From assembly GCF_008632075.1 (NCBI RefSeq), contig NZ_VWVM01000006.1:224986-288985 (forward strand): DNA of 64,000 nucleotides, written 5' to 3'. The number at the start of each line of letters is the position of its first letter. Positions within the stretch are counted from its first letter, which is position 1. The notes beneath the pieces are model-generated. The model made no database searches, had not been told where the DNA came from, and saw nothing but the letters and a program-made list of their open reading frames with translations. The stretch is from Candidatus Pantoea gossypiicola. Its GTDB lineage: Bacteria > Pseudomonadota > Gammaproteobacteria > Enterobacterales > Enterobacteriaceae. A program made the position numbers and the translations under genes. This document shows positions 45,791 through 58,100 of the stretch, piece by piece.

Positions 45791-48067
45791 ATGCTCAATC
45801 AAGAACTGGAACTCAGTTTAAATATGGCTTTCGCCAGAGCGCGTGAGCACCGTCATGAGTTTATGACCGTCGAGCATCTGTTACTGGCGTTGCTCAGTAA
45901 CCCGTCGGCCAGAGAGGCACTGGAAGCCTGTACGGTGGACATTGTGGCTCTGCGGCAGGAACTCGAAGCCTTCATCGAACAAACCACGCCGGTGCTGCCC
46001 GCCAGCGAAGAGGAGCGTGACACTCAACCGACGCTCAGCTTCCAGCGCGTGTTGCAGCGTGCGGTTTTCCATGTCCAGTCATCCGGTCGCAGCGAAGTCA
46101 CCGGGGCAAATGTGCTGGTCGCCATCTTCAGCGAGCAGGAGTCGCAAGCGGCCTATCTGTTACGCAAACATGAAGTCAGCCGCCTTGATGTGGTGAATTT
46201 CATCTCTCATGGTACGCGCAAAGACGAACCGGGCCAGGCGCCAGGCGCTGAAAATCCGGTTAACGAAGAGCAAGCAGGCGGGGAGGATCGTATGGAAAAC
46301 TTCACCACCAATCTTAATCAGCTTGCTCGCGTCGGTGGTATCGATCCACTGATTGGTCGCGATAAAGAGCTGGAACGTACTATTCAGGTACTGTGCCGTC
46401 GTCGTAAAAATAACCCGCTGCTGGTGGGTGAATCGGGTGTGGGTAAAACCGCCATTGCAGAAGGTCTCGCCTGGCGTATCGAGCAGGGCGATGTACCGGA
46501 AGTGATGAAAGACTGCACCATCTACTCGCTGGACATCGGTTCATTGCTGGCGGGCACCAAATACCGTGGTGATTTTGAGAAACGTTTCAAAGCGCTGCTT
46601 AAGCAACTTGAACAGGACGAACACAGCATTCTGTTTATCGATGAGATCCATACCATCATCGGTGCGGGTGCCGCGTCCGGCGGCCAGGTTGATGCCGCTA
46701 ACCTGATCAAGCCACTGCTTTCTTCAGGCAAGATTCGCGTGATGGGTTCCACCACGTATCAGGAATTCAGCAACATCTTCGAAAAAGATCGTGCTCTGGC
46801 GCGTCGCTTCCAGAAGATCGATATCACGGAGCCTTCCGTTGAAGAGACCGTACAAATCCTGAATGGTCTGAAAACTAAGTACGAAGCGCATCACGATGTG
46901 CGTTATACCGCGAAAGCGGTGCGTGCAGCCGTGGAACTGGCGGTGAAATATATCAACGATCGTCATCTGCCTGACAAGGCGATTGATGTGATTGATGAAG
47001 CGGGCGCGCGTGCGCGCCTGATGCCGGCCAGTAAGCGTAAAAAAACCATCAATGTCTCTGACATTGAAACCGTGGTGGCCCGTATTGCCCGTATTCCTGA
47101 GCAAAGCGTGTCGGCAACCGATCGCGATACGCTGAGAAATCTGGGTGATCGCCTGAAGATGCTGGTGTTTGGTCAGGACAACGCCATTGCGGTGCTGACG
47201 GAAGCAATCAAAATGAGCCGCGCGGGTCTGGGTCAGGACCGTAAGCCGGTCGGTTCCTTCCTGTTTGCCGGACCAACCGGTGTGGGTAAAACGGAAGTCA
47301 CCGTGCAGCTGGCGAAAGCACTGGGCATTGAGCTGCTGCGCTTTGATATGTCTGAGTACATGGAGCGTCACACCGTTAGTCGTCTGATTGGTGCACCTCC
47401 GGGTTACGTTGGATTTGATCAGGGTGGCCTGCTGACGGATGCGGTAATCAAGCATCCTCATGCAGTCGTGCTGCTGGATGAGATTGAGAAAGCGCACCCG
47501 GATGTCTTTAATCTGCTGCTTCAGGTGATGGATAACGGCATGCTGACCGACAACAACGGCCGTAAGGCAGACTTCCGTAACGTGGTGCTGGTGATGACCA
47601 CCAACGCCGGTGTGCGTGAGACAGAACGTAAGTCGATTGGCCTGATTCATCAGGACAACAGCACCGATGCGATGGAGGAGATCAAAAAGATCTTTACGCC
47701 AGAGTTTCGTAACCGTCTCGACAACATCATCTGGTTCAGTCACCTGTCACCAGAGGTGATCCATCAGGTGGTCGACAAGTTTATTGTCGAGTTGCAGGCG
47801 CAGCTGGATGCGAAAGGCGTATCGCTGGAAGTCAGTGATGAAGCACGTGACTGGCTGGCTGAGAAGGGCTACGACAAAGCGATGGGCGCACGTCCGATGG
47901 CGCGCACCGTGCAGGATAGCCTGAAGAAACCGTTAGCTAACGAACTGCTGTTTGGTTCGCTGGTGGATGGCGGCTCAGTATCCGTCGCGCTGGATCGTGA
48001 AAAAGGTGAACTGACCTATCACTTCCTGAGCGCTGAAAAACGCAAAACCGAAGGCACTGTGCATTAA
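45791..48067 (+). CDS. clpA: ClpA AAA+ unfoldase of the ClpAP protease
   Basis: This 758-residue ring ATPase, the same length as in E. coli, unfolds proteins for ClpP. The N domain (1-143) has Clp-repeat motifs and binds ClpS. The D1 Walker A GESGVGKT lies at about 213-220, and the D2 Walker A GPTGVGKT at about 494-501. Walker B is FIDEIH in D1 and LLDEIEKAH in D2. The ClpP-docking loop is IGLIHQD at about 617. It is preceded by clpS and followed by a strong terminator. Confidence 0.97.
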   Translation: MLNQELELSLNMAFARAREHRHEFMTVEHLLLALLSNPSAREALEACTVDIVALRQELEAFIEQTTPVLPASEEERDTQPTLSFQRVLQRAVFHVQSSGRSEVTGANVLVAIFSEQESQAAYLLRKHEVSRLDVVNFISHGTRKDEPGQAPGAENPVNEEQAGGEDRMENFTTNLNQLARVGGIDPLIGRDKELERTIQVLCRRRKNNPLLVGESGVGKTAIAEGLAWRIEQGDVPEVMKDCTIYSLDIGSLLAGTKYRGDFEKRFKALLKQLEQDEHSILFIDEIHTIIGAGAASGGQVDAANLIKPLLSSGKIRVMGSTTYQEFSNIFEKDRALARRFQKIDITEPSVEETVQILNGLKTKYEAHHDVRYTAKAVRAAVELAVKYINDRHLPDKAIDVIDEAGARARLMPASKRKKTINVSDIETVVARIARIPEQSVSATDRDTLRNLGDRLKMLVFGQDNAIAVLTEAIKMSRAGLGQDRKPVGSFLFAGPTGVGKTEVTVQLAKALGIELLRFDMSEYMERHTVSRLIGAPPGYVGFDQGGLLTDAVIKHPHAVVLLDEIEKAHPDVFNLLLQVMDNGMLTDNNGRKADFRNVVLVMTTNAGVRETERKSIGLIHQDNSTDAMEEIKKIFTPEFRNRLDNIIWFSHLSPEVIHQVVDKFIVELQAQLDAKGVSLEVSDEARDWLAEKGYDKAMGARPMARTVQDSLKKPLANELLFGSLVDGGSVSVALDREKGELTYHFLSAEKRKTEGTVH

Positions 48068-48085
48068 TCCCCTGCTGCAGATGTG

Positions 48086-48118
48086 AAAAAGGCCGGATGT
48101 TAATCCGGCCTTTTTTTT
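48086..48118 (+). terminator. Terminator of clpSA
   Basis: The stem AAAGGCCGGAT/ATCCGGCCTTT with a short loop is followed by eight T, 18 bases after clpA. Confidence 0.92.
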
Positions 48119-48153
48119 CGCTACAATGTGCAGAGCGATGAGATTACTGCAAA

Positions 48154-48717
<564 letters not shown>

Positions 48718-49410
48718 CTAAAAAAGCGTTTGTGTCTGCCAGCAGCCATCGCTGACCGGCTGGTCAGCAAGGCTTTGCACATATTGCAGATAATCAGCGC
48801 GCGGAATCTCCTGCGCGCCCAGCGAGGCTGTATGAGGATTAAGGACCTGACAATCCACCAGTCGGCCCTGATGTCGGATGAAATGCTGACAAAACACCCA
48901 AAGTGCGGTTTTGGATGCATTCTCCTGACGGCTGAACATCGATTCACCACAGAAGATTTGCCCCATCGCCAGCCCATACATGCCACCCACCAGCTGATGT
49001 TCATCCCACACCTCAATGGAGTGCGCGTGGCCCAGTTCATATAATCGCAACCAGGCACGCTTCATCTCAAAGGTAATCCAGGTGCCTTCTTCGCGACCGC
49101 TGGCGCAGCCCTCAAGGACCCCGGCAAAGGACTCGTTCATTGTCACCCGATAAGGTGAACGATTGTGAAAACGCTTCATGCTACGACTGAGATGAAACTG
49201 CTCAGGCAGCAGGACGGCCCGGGGATCGGGCGACCACCAGAGAATGGGATCGCCGGGCGAAAACCACGGAAAGATACCGTGCTGATAAGCGTTAAGTAAT
49301 CGGGCAGGGGAGAGATCACCGCCCATGGCCAGCAGGCCGTTTGGCTCACGCAGCGCCATCTCAGGCGGGGGAAAGATTAGAGATTCCCGTGACAGTTGTA
49401 CCAGTCTCAT
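48718..49410 (-). CDS. aat: Leucyl/phenylalanyl-tRNA-protein transferase Aat
   Basis: This enzyme adds Leu or Phe to proteins starting with Arg or Lys, creating N-degrons for ClpS-ClpAP. The 230-residue sequence has the family segments [40 protein letters not shown], and HSIEVWD...[20 protein letters not shown]. It is encoded just after cydC on the reverse strand (33 bases), as in E. coli. The physical link with clpSA places the degron maker beside its protease. Confidence 0.95.
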   Translation of the reverse strand: MRLVQLSRESLIFPPPEMALREPNGLLAMGGDLSPARLLNAYQHGIFPWFSPGDPILWWSPDPRAVLLPEQFHLSRSMKRFHNRSPYRVTMNESFAGVLEGCASGREEGTWITFEMKRAWLRLYELGHAHSIEVWDEHQLVGGMYGLAMGQIFCGESMFSRQENASKTALWVFCQHFIRHQGRLVDCQVLNPHTASLGAQEIPRADYLQYVQSLADQPVSDGCWQTQTLF

Positions 49411-49443
49411 CGCGTTATGTTACTCATCGGCATTTCGCTAAGA

Positions 49444-51174
49444 CTATAACGCAATACGCTGCCGGAAACGCCAGTAGCGCCCTGCTTTTGAGATTAATTC
49501 CGCATGACTGCCCTGCTCAACAATCGCGCCATTATCCATCACGCAGATGCGATCCATCTGTTCCAGGCCACTCAGCCGGTGAGTGACCATGATCATGGTC
49601 TTTCCGGCAGTCAGCCGTTGCAGCAGGGCGAGAATATGCTGCTCGGTGGTGGCATCCAGCCCTTCGGTGGGCTCATCCAGCAGCCAGAGATCGCCGTCGT
49701 GTAGTAATGCGCGCGCCAGCGCCAGCCGACGCAGTTCGCCGCCGGAAAGCGGGCGACCCCCTTCGCCCATCCAGGCGTTTAATCCCTCCTGATTCTCAAG
49801 CAGGCGTTGCAGGCCAACGTCGTTCAGGACGCGGCATAGTTGCTCATCAGTGGCATTGGGGCAGGCCAGCAGCAGGTTATTGCGCAGGCTCTGGCTGAAG
49901 AGGTGAACCCGCTGCGTCACCACGCTGATACGCTGGCGCAACGCGGCTTCTGACCAGGCTGTAATCGGCAGATCATTCAGGCTGATCACACCGTGCTGGC
50001 TTTCGCGAGCGCGGGTCAGCAGCGCCAGTAGCGTCGATTTTCCGCAACCGGTCGGTCCCAGTAGCGCAATATGTTCACCCGCGGCCACCTGCAGGGTACA
50101 GCTGTTCAGTACCTTATCCGGACGGTCGGGGTAGCTAAAGTCGAGCCGATCAATATTGACGTAGAGCGGTCCTGACCGGGCGTCTGACCGTACCGGGAAG
50201 GTAATAGCGGGTGCCTGATCGATAATGTCATTAACCCGCTGCGCGGCGGTTGTCACCTGCGACATCGGCAGAAAAGCGCCTGCAACCGGTGCCAGCGCCT
50301 CAAAGGCGGCCAGGGCGCAGAACACGACCAGCGCAATCAGCGAGCCGGGTAACTGCTGTTCACTGATTGTCGCAGCACAAAGCCAGAGCAGCAGGGTTAC
50401 GGTAATGCCGCTGATCAGCAGCAGCAGGCTCTGGGCGGCGGCCTGCAAACGCTGTTGTTTGCTCTGTGCCTGCTGCCAGCGCTGTTCATCTTCGTCAAGT
50501 TGCTGACGCCAGCTCTGCGAGGCACCATATAACGTGAGTTCAGCCTGTGCCGCCAGCCACTGCATCAGTTGCAGACGCCAGCGGGCGCGTCCATGGGCAA
50601 TCGCGATGCCTGCCGGTGAGCCAAGACGATAAAATAGCAACGGCATCAGAATCAGCGTACTCAGCATGATACCGCCCAGCGTCAATGCCAGTGGGACATC
50701 AATAAAGCTTATTCCGAAGATGACTACCACTATCACCACAAATGCGCCAAGCAGCGGCGAAATGACGCGCAGATAGAGATGATCCAGCGTATCAACATCG
50801 GCCACAAAACGGTTGAGCAGGTCCGCCTGGCGGAACTGCGAGAGCTGCCCCGGCGAAAGCGCCATCAGACGGCTGAAGGTGTGGACACGCAGATGCTGAA
50901 GCACTCTGAACGTCGCATCATGACTGACCAGACGTTCAGCATAGCGTGCGGCGGTACGGATGATCGCAGCACCACGGACGCCCGCCGCGGGCAGCATATA
51001 GTTGAAGGTATAGAGGCCCGCTACGCCTGCCACTGACGATGCGGCGAGAAACCAGCCTGACAGGGTCAGCAGGCTGATGCTGGCCAGCAGGGTAACAATC
51101 GCCAGCGCAATGCCCAGCGCAAGGCGGAAAGGGTGGCGCAGCCAGAGACGAAGAAAAGGACGCAAGGCCGACAT
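49444..51174 (-). CDS. cydC: Heterodimeric ABC transporter subunit CydC
   Basis: CydC with CydD forms an inner-membrane ABC complex needed for cytochrome bd assembly; cysteine/glutathione export and later heme transport have been proposed for it. The 576 residues contain an N-terminal six-helix membrane domain (1-320) and a nucleotide-binding domain with Walker A LGPTGCGKST, signature LSGGELRRLALAR and Walker B WLLDEPTEGLD. The start overlaps the cydD stop by one base. Length is close to the E. coli protein. Confidence 0.95.
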   Translation of the reverse strand: MSALRPFLRLWLRHPFRLALGIALAIVTLLASISLLTLSGWFLAASSVAGVAGLYTFNYMLPAAGVRGAAIIRTAARYAERLVSHDATFRVLQHLRVHTFSRLMALSPGQLSQFRQADLLNRFVADVDTLDHLYLRVISPLLGAFVVIVVVIFGISFIDVPLALTLGGIMLSTLILMPLLFYRLGSPAGIAIAHGRARWRLQLMQWLAAQAELTLYGASQSWRQQLDEDEQRWQQAQSKQQRLQAAAQSLLLLISGITVTLLLWLCAATISEQQLPGSLIALVVFCALAAFEALAPVAGAFLPMSQVTTAAQRVNDIIDQAPAITFPVRSDARSGPLYVNIDRLDFSYPDRPDKVLNSCTLQVAAGEHIALLGPTGCGKSTLLALLTRARESQHGVISLNDLPITAWSEAALRQRISVVTQRVHLFSQSLRNNLLLACPNATDEQLCRVLNDVGLQRLLENQEGLNAWMGEGGRPLSGGELRRLALARALLHDGDLWLLDEPTEGLDATTEQHILALLQRLTAGKTMIMVTHRLSGLEQMDRICVMDNGAIVEQGSHAELISKAGRYWRFRQRIAL

Positions 51175-52943
51175 CAGCGGATCTCCTGTTGACGATGCTT
51201 CAGCATCTCGCTGAAGGCACCGGGCTGTTGCGATAGCTGCTGCCAGTTACCCTGTTGCACCAGCTCACCCGCCTCCATCACCCAGAGGGTCTGCCAGCGA
51301 CTCAGCGTATCAATCTGATGAGTGATCATCAGCGTAGTCTGGCGGGCAGCCGCCTGGTTCAGGGCCAGCATCACATGATGTTCGCTGAGTGCATCCAGGC
51401 TGGCTGCCGGTTCATCAAGCAGCAAAAAATGTGAGGATTTATAGAGTGCGCGTGCGACCGCGACCCGCTGTGCCTGACCCACCGACAGCTGATTACCACC
51501 ATCGCCGGGCTGAGTTTCAATACCCCTGGGCAGACGAGGCAGGAACTCGTTAATGCCGCACGATTCCAGCAGCGTCGCAAAGCGCTCGCCGTTCCAGGCA
51601 GCATTCATCACGATATTGTCACGCAAGGTGGTGGCCGGTAACTGAGGATTCTGTCCTACCCAGCTAAGCTGCTGATGCCAGTCGCTCCGCCGTATATCAC
51701 GCAGTTCGATGCCATTCGCTTTCAGCGAGCCCTGGTAAGGAAGGAAGCCAAGCAGGGCGTTCATCAGGGCCGTTTTCCCGGCTCCGCTTTGACCGACCAG
51801 CGCAATCTGCTCACCCGCGGCGATGGTAAAGGTGAGCGGGCCGCAGAGCACCTGACCATCCGGCGCGCAGACTCGTAGCTCATCGGCGTCAAGTGCGATT
51901 GCGCGATCGGCAGTAAAAGGCTGCTGGCCATCCTGCGGTACAACGTCGGGCGTCGCCTGCATAAAGGCTTCAATTGCATCGGCACCGCCTACCGCCTGGG
52001 CTTTGGCGTGATAGAACGCGCCGAGATCGCGCAGCGGCTGGAAAAACTCCGGGGCAAGTATCAGCACCAGAAATCCTGTAAACAGCGTCACGCCCTGACC
52101 ATAATCACCGAAATGCAATTCGCCCAGATAGGAAAAGCCAAAATAGACGGCCACGACGGCAATGGCTAACGAGGCAAAAAACTCCAGCACGGCCGAGGAG
52201 AGAAACGCTAAACGCAGCACGTCCATGGTGCGCTGGCGAAAATCAGTGGTGGCGTCGGCAACCGCCTGCTGCTCTGCTTCAACACGATGAAACAGCCGCA
52301 GCGTTTCTCTGCCGCGCAGACGGTCGAGAAAGTTACCGCTCAGGCGGGCCAGCACCAGGAAGTTGCGGCGATTGGCCTCGGCCGCACCCATGCCGACAAG
52401 TGCCATAAACAGGGGAATCAACGGCGCAGTGGCAAACAGGATCAGACCCGCGGTCCAGTTCAGTGGAAAAATAGTCAACAGAATGCAGCAGGGGATCAGC
52501 ACCGCCAGCGTCATTTGCGGCAGATAGCGTGCGTAATACTCCTGCATCTCTTCAATCTGCTCCAGCAGCAGAGTCGCCCAGCTCCCGGCTGGCTTTCCCT
52601 GGATCCACGCCGGGCCTAGCGCAGATAACCGGTCTAAGACCTGCTGACGTAACGCCTGACGGATAGCCTGCCCGGCACGATAACCGGTCAGTTCGCGGGC
52701 ATAGTTAATCAGGGCGCGCAGTACGAAGCAGAGCAGTAACAGCACGATACTGACCGTCAGGGTTTCACGCGGCTGCTGGTCAATGATCAGCGCCTGCAGC
52801 AGCGAGGCCAGTAAACCAGACTGGGCAATGATCAGCAGGGCACTTACCATGCCCAGCAGCGTGTTGAGCCGCAACCAGCGACCGGCGAAACGACGTTGCT
52901 GACGAAGCCAGCGGGTAAGATGCTGCTGCCGCGATTTGTCCAT
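51174..52943 (-). CDS. cydD: Heterodimeric ABC transporter subunit CydD
   Basis: This 589-residue partner of CydC has the same domain layout: membrane domain to about 330, then nucleotide-binding domain. Walker A is VGQSGAGKTA, the signature region LSVGQAQRVAVARAL, Walker B FLLLDEPAASLD, and switch His in MITHQIDTL. The signature is L-S-V-G-Q rather than LSGGQ, as in E. coli CydD. ATG 52943 matches MDKSRQQ; an earlier in-frame codon would overlap the upstream leader. The trxB terminator precedes it, so cydDC has its own promoter. Confidence 0.95.
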   Translation of the reverse strand: MDKSRQQHLTRWLRQQRRFAGRWLRLNTLLGMVSALLIIAQSGLLASLLQALIIDQQPRETLTVSIVLLLLCFVLRALINYARELTGYRAGQAIRQALRQQVLDRLSALGPAWIQGKPAGSWATLLLEQIEEMQEYYARYLPQMTLAVLIPCCILLTIFPLNWTAGLILFATAPLIPLFMALVGMGAAEANRRNFLVLARLSGNFLDRLRGRETLRLFHRVEAEQQAVADATTDFRQRTMDVLRLAFLSSAVLEFFASLAIAVVAVYFGFSYLGELHFGDYGQGVTLFTGFLVLILAPEFFQPLRDLGAFYHAKAQAVGGADAIEAFMQATPDVVPQDGQQPFTADRAIALDADELRVCAPDGQVLCGPLTFTIAAGEQIALVGQSGAGKTALMNALLGFLPYQGSLKANGIELRDIRRSDWHQQLSWVGQNPQLPATTLRDNIVMNAAWNGERFATLLESCGINEFLPRLPRGIETQPGDGGNQLSVGQAQRVAVARALYKSSHFLLLDEPAASLDALSEHHVMLALNQAAARQTTLMITHQIDTLSRWQTLWVMEAGELVQQGNWQQLSQQPGAFSEMLKHRQQEIR

Positions 52944-53028
52944 GCGAGACCATGCTAAATGTCGGTGACAGGGGAAAATGGAAAGACATTTCCATCTCTT
53001 CAGGCGCAAGAATCTAGCATGAGAGCCA

Positions 53029-53058
53029 TAAAAAAGGCGACGGAAAAACCGTCGCCTG
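53029..53058 (-). terminator. Terminator of trxB
   Basis: On the reverse strand, the stem AGGCGACGG/CCGTCGCCT has loop TTTTT and is followed by TTTTTT, 28 bases after the trxB stop. Confidence 0.9.
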
Positions 53059-53086
53059 GAACATTTGAGATCAGAGGGTTAACAAC

Positions 53087-54124
<1,038 letters not shown>

Positions 54125-54367
54125 TTAGCCAATTTTGTTAACGATAGCTGCAAGTGGCGTAGACGATGAGCGGCGGTTTTGCCTGGTCAATGCGCCAGAA
54201 TGGGGCAAAAATCGGCTTTAAAGGGTGCAGAAGTGGAAAAATACTCATTTAAAAACAGATACCCAGCGGTCTGTCTGGCATCTTGTCCTGAATTTGGTGA
54301 TTTTACTTTGACAATCGCCTGCGCTTTTGCGAAAACATTATCAGAAGCGAATAACATTTATCGGAAC

Positions 54368-54392
54368 AAAACAGGTTTTCCTCGCCTGTTTT
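54368..54392. repeat. Inverted repeat in the lrp upstream region (1)
   Basis: AAAACAGG (54368-54375) and CCTGTTTT (54385-54392) form a stem with a 9-nt loop. Only a short T run is inside the stem, so a terminator role is weak. Confidence 0.55.
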
Positions 54393-54429
54393 GCGTGTAA
54401 CGCCGAATAAAAGCAGCCTGATATGGATA

Positions 54430-54463
54430 ATGACGCATGATGTGGACAGACAACATGCGTCAT
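54430..54463. repeat. Inverted repeat in the lrp upstream region (2)
   Basis: The perfect 10-bp arms ATGACGCATG and CATGCGTCAT have a 14-nt loop and end 112 bases before the lrp start. It could be an operator (for autoregulation) or an mRNA leader hairpin. Confidence 0.6.
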
Positions 54464-54575
54464 ATCGATAAGTGTCAGATCACAGGCTCTGTTAGCTCAC
54501 TTCAAAAATGCCCCGAACATTGAGCGTTTTCAGGGCGTGGCAGGTAAAGGGAAGGAATTAAGAGAGACAATAATA

Positions 54576-55070
54576 ATGGTAGACAATAAGAAACGCCCCG
54601 GGAAAGACCTCGACAGAATTGACAGGAACATTCTGAATGAACTTCAGAAAGATGGTCGTATTTCAAACGTAGAGCTTTCCAAACGCGTAGGCTTATCGCC
54701 TACGCCATGTCTTGAGCGTGTACGCCGTCTCGAACGCCAGGGATTTATTCTTGGTTACACCGCGCAGTTAAACCCGCACTATCTGGATGCTTCTCTGCTG
54801 GTATTCGTTGAGATTACTCTGAATCGTGGTGCGCCGGATGTGTTTGAGCAATTTAACGCCGCTGTGCAAAAACTTGAGGAAACTCAAGAGTGTCACCTCG
54901 TTTCTGGTGATTTCGACTACCTGCTGAAAACGCGCGTACCTGATATGTCTGCCTACCGTAAGCTGCTGGGTGAAACCCTGTTGCGCCTGCCGGGCGTAAA
55001 CGACACGCGAACTTATGTGGTGATGGAAGAGGTCAAACAGAGCAATCGACTGGTGATCAAAACTCGCTGA
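54576..55070 (+). CDS. lrp: Leucine-responsive regulatory protein Lrp
   Basis: This global regulator of amino-acid metabolism senses leucine and forms octamers and hexadecamers. The 164 residues equal E. coli Lrp. The winged HTH (about 15-75) includes LNELQKDGRISNVELSKRVG and LSPTPCLERVRRLE; the C-terminal RAM domain (about 80-155) binds leucine. ATG 54576 matches the E. coli start (MVDNKKRPGKDLDRIDRNIL). It is divergent from trxB, with ftsK downstream. Confidence 0.97.
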   Translation: MVDNKKRPGKDLDRIDRNILNELQKDGRISNVELSKRVGLSPTPCLERVRRLERQGFILGYTAQLNPHYLDASLLVFVEITLNRGAPDVFEQFNAAVQKLEETQECHLVSGDFDYLLKTRVPDMSAYRKLLGETLLRLPGVNDTRTYVVMEEVKQSNRLVIKTR

Positions 55071-55103
55071 TGCGGGGCAGGTGCAAAACCTGTGAGATTT
55101 CGG

Positions 55104-55128
55104 TACACTCCTGTGCATTCATACAGGA
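55104..55128 (+). promoter_or_regulatory. LexA box and -10 element upstream of ftsK
   Basis: TCCTGTGCATTCATACAGGA (55109-55128) is a CTGT-N8-ACAG SOS box with 6-base symmetric arms. A TACACT at 55104-55109 abuts it as a likely -10. E. coli ftsK has a LexA-controlled promoter (dinH) at the same place, so SOS control is likely conserved. Confidence 0.75.
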
Positions 55129-55155
55129 ACAGCGTCGGGCTTGCCCGACGCTGTT
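55128..55155 (+). terminator. Strong hairpin between lrp and ftsK, likely lrp terminator
   Basis: The 13-bp arms AACAGCGTCGGGC and GCCCGACGCTGTT are separated by TT, 58 bases after the lrp stop and just after the LexA box. The sequence after it (GCTTCTTACTTTA) is T-rich but interrupted. It also falls inside the ftsK leader if the LexA-box promoter is used. Confidence 0.6.
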
Positions 55156-55188
55156 GCTTCTTACTTTACAGGCACCTGGAGAGTCCTC

Positions 55189-58100
55189 TTGAGCCAGGAA
55201 TATACAGAAGATAAAGACGTTTCGTTACAATCGCTGAGCAGTGGACGTCGTCTGCTGGAAGCGTTGCTCATTCTGGTGGCGCTGTTTGCCATTTACCTGA
55301 TGGTTTCACTGGTCAGTTTTAACCCTTCCGATCCGAGCTGGTCGCAAACGGCCTGGCATGAACCTATCCACAATATCGGCGGCAGCGTCGGTGCCTGGCT
55401 GGCTGACACCTTACTCTTCATCTTTGGTGTGATGGCATACGCCATTCCACCCGTCATCCTGGGCTTGTGCTGGATTGCTTTCCGTCAGCGCGACAGCCAG
55501 GACTATTTTGACTACTTTGCCGTCGGATTACGCTTAATTGGTGTTCTTGCGCTGGTGGTTACGACCTGTGGTATGGCAGCGCTGAACGCGGATGATATCT
55601 GGTACTTTGCTTCGGGCGGCGTGATTGGCAGCCTGGTCAGTAATGCTATTGCTCCCTGGTTTAGTCCGGCTGGCGGCACGCTGATGCTGCTCTGCGTCTG
55701 GGCGGCAGGAATAACCCTGTATACCGGCTGGTCCTGGCTTACCATTGCAGAGAGAATCGGCGGCGTTGTCATGGGCGTGCTGACGTTTGCCAGCAACCGT
55801 TCACGTCACGATGAACCCTGGCAGGAAGAAGATGACGAGCGGGAGGGGCAAGATTATGCGGATGTCCCTGCTCTGCATGCCGCCGATCAGGATGATGACG
55901 TGCTGCTATCTGCTCCGCGTGCTGCCGATCAGGAAGAGGATGTGCTGCTTTCGGCACCACGTGCTGCCGCTCAGCCTCTGCCGTCACAGCAAGATCCGCT
56001 ACTGGCGAAAGCGGCGGCCGCAACCAGTGCAGCGGTAGCCGCCACTGCGGAAGCTGCAGACGTGACCATCGCTCCTGCGGCACCGGTTAACGCGGTGCCT
56101 GCTGCAGCGGCCTTTACTGCATCGGTGCCTGCCGCGTCAGCAGCAGTGCCTGCACCGCCGACGGCACAACCTGCTCCAGCTTCTGCACAGAGCACCCCTG
56201 CATCCTATGGTGCAACGACGGCTCCGACGCCGGCGCAGAATGCTTCTGCACCCGCGGCCTCACCACCGCTTTACCACTTTGAAATGCCAGACGAAGCCCC
56301 GGCTGCGCCGTCGTTCAATGCTTATGATGATGACGACCCTAAAATGGGTAACTGGCGTGACACATCAGCGGCCCCTGCGGCCGCAACAATCACCGCTGCC
56401 GCTACGGCGGCCACACGCACTGCGCCTGTTTTCGACCTGGCACCTGAAACCAATCTGAACCCGCAGGTTAAGCAGGGTATCGGACCGGCGCTGCCGCGTC
56501 CTAATCCGGTAAAACTGCCTACGCGTCGTGAGCTGGCCTCTTATGGCATTAAGTTACCTTCGCAACGCATGGCTGAAGAGAAAGCAAAAGCGGAAGAGAG
56601 TGAAGCGGCCCCGGCTACGTCGGTTTCCACTGCACCTGATGCAGAAGAGGCACTGCAGCAGGCTGAACTGCGTCAGGCCTTCCAGTCTGAACAGCAGCAG
56701 CGTTACGGCACCAGCTGGCAGCAGGACGAAGAAGATGAGCAGGATGCGCAGCAGCAGGATGCTCTGGCGCGTCAGTTCGCCGAGCAGCAACAGCAGCGCT
56801 ATGAACCTGAAGTGAGAAACGAGCCGGTATTGAATATTGATACTGCCTCAGCGTTCGATTTTTCACCGATGAAAGATCTGGTGGATGACGGCCCGTCTGA
56901 ACCGCTGTTTACCATTGCTGCGACGCCGGAGCCGGAAGCACCTGCGGCTTCACACGAACCGTGGCAGCAGGTGAGTGAGGTCTCAAGCCATCAGGCACCG
57001 GCTCAGGTTCCTGCACCTGCCCGTTTTGCACCGGCAGAACCTGCCTATAGTGCGCCAGTGACGCCTGCGGCACCCGCAGAGCCTGTTTATCATGCACCAG
57101 CGGCAGCGCAGGCCCCGGCCTATTCTGCATCTGCTTATGGTAGGCCAGCAGAGCCTGAAGCGGGTTATGCCGCGCCGTCTGCGCCTGCATATGCTGCACC
57201 AGCGTCGCCTCAGGCCCCGGCTTATTCTGCGCCGTCTTATGGCGCGCCAGCCGTTGAGCCAGTCGAAGAAGCGAAACCTTCATTGCATGACAGCCTGATC
57301 CACCCGTTCCTGATGCGCCATGAGCAGCCACTGGAGAAACCGTCCACGCCACTGCCTTCGCTGGATCTGCTGACGGCGCCACCTGAAGAGGAAGAGCCGG
57401 TTGATATGTTCTCGCTGGAGCAGACTGCCCGTCTGGTGGAGTCACGCTTAGGCGATTATCGCGTCAAAGCCGAAGTGGTTGGCATCTCGCCTGGCCCGGT
57501 TATCACCCGTTTCGAGCTTGACCTGGCACCGGGTGTAAAAGCAGCACGTATCTCTAACCTGTCGCGCGACCTGGCACGATCACTCTCGACTGTCGCAGTT
57601 CGCGTGGTGGAAGTGATCCCTGGCAAACCTTATGTGGGTCTGGAACTGCCAAACAAACATCGTCAGACCGTCTATCTGCGTGAAGTCCTGGATTGCCCTA
57701 AATTCCGCGACAATCCATCGCCACTGGCCGTCGTGCTGGGTAAAGACATTGCCGGTCAGCCTGTCGTGGCCGATCTGGCGAAAATGCCACACTTACTCGT
57801 TGCCGGTACTACCGGTTCCGGTAAGTCCGTGGGCGTGAATGCCATGATTATCAGCATGCTCTACAAAGCGACACCGGAAGAAGTTCGCTTCATTATGATC
57901 GACCCGAAAATGCTGGAGCTGTCGGTCTACGAAGGCATTCCGCACCTGCTGACCGAAGTTGTCACCGACATGAAGGATGCAGCCAATGCGCTGCGCTGGA
58001 GCGTTGGTGAAATGGAGCGTCGCTATAAACTGATGTCGGCGCTGGGTGTACGTAACCTGGCGGGTTACAACGAAAAAGTGGAGCAGGCCGAGGCGATGGG

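Noticed and set aside
46724..47743. 339-codon frame antisense to clpA
   Set aside because: It lies inside the conserved AAA+ domains and has no plausible promoter or family features.
49444..52943. cydDC read as a peptide or drug exporter
   Set aside because: Both proteins match CydC and CydD in length, order and overlap, so the known cytochrome bd assembly transporter is the better call.
54179..54400. 73-codon frame in the trxB-lrp gap
   Set aside because: No ribosome site, no family resemblance, and it crosses a hairpin; more likely leader DNA.
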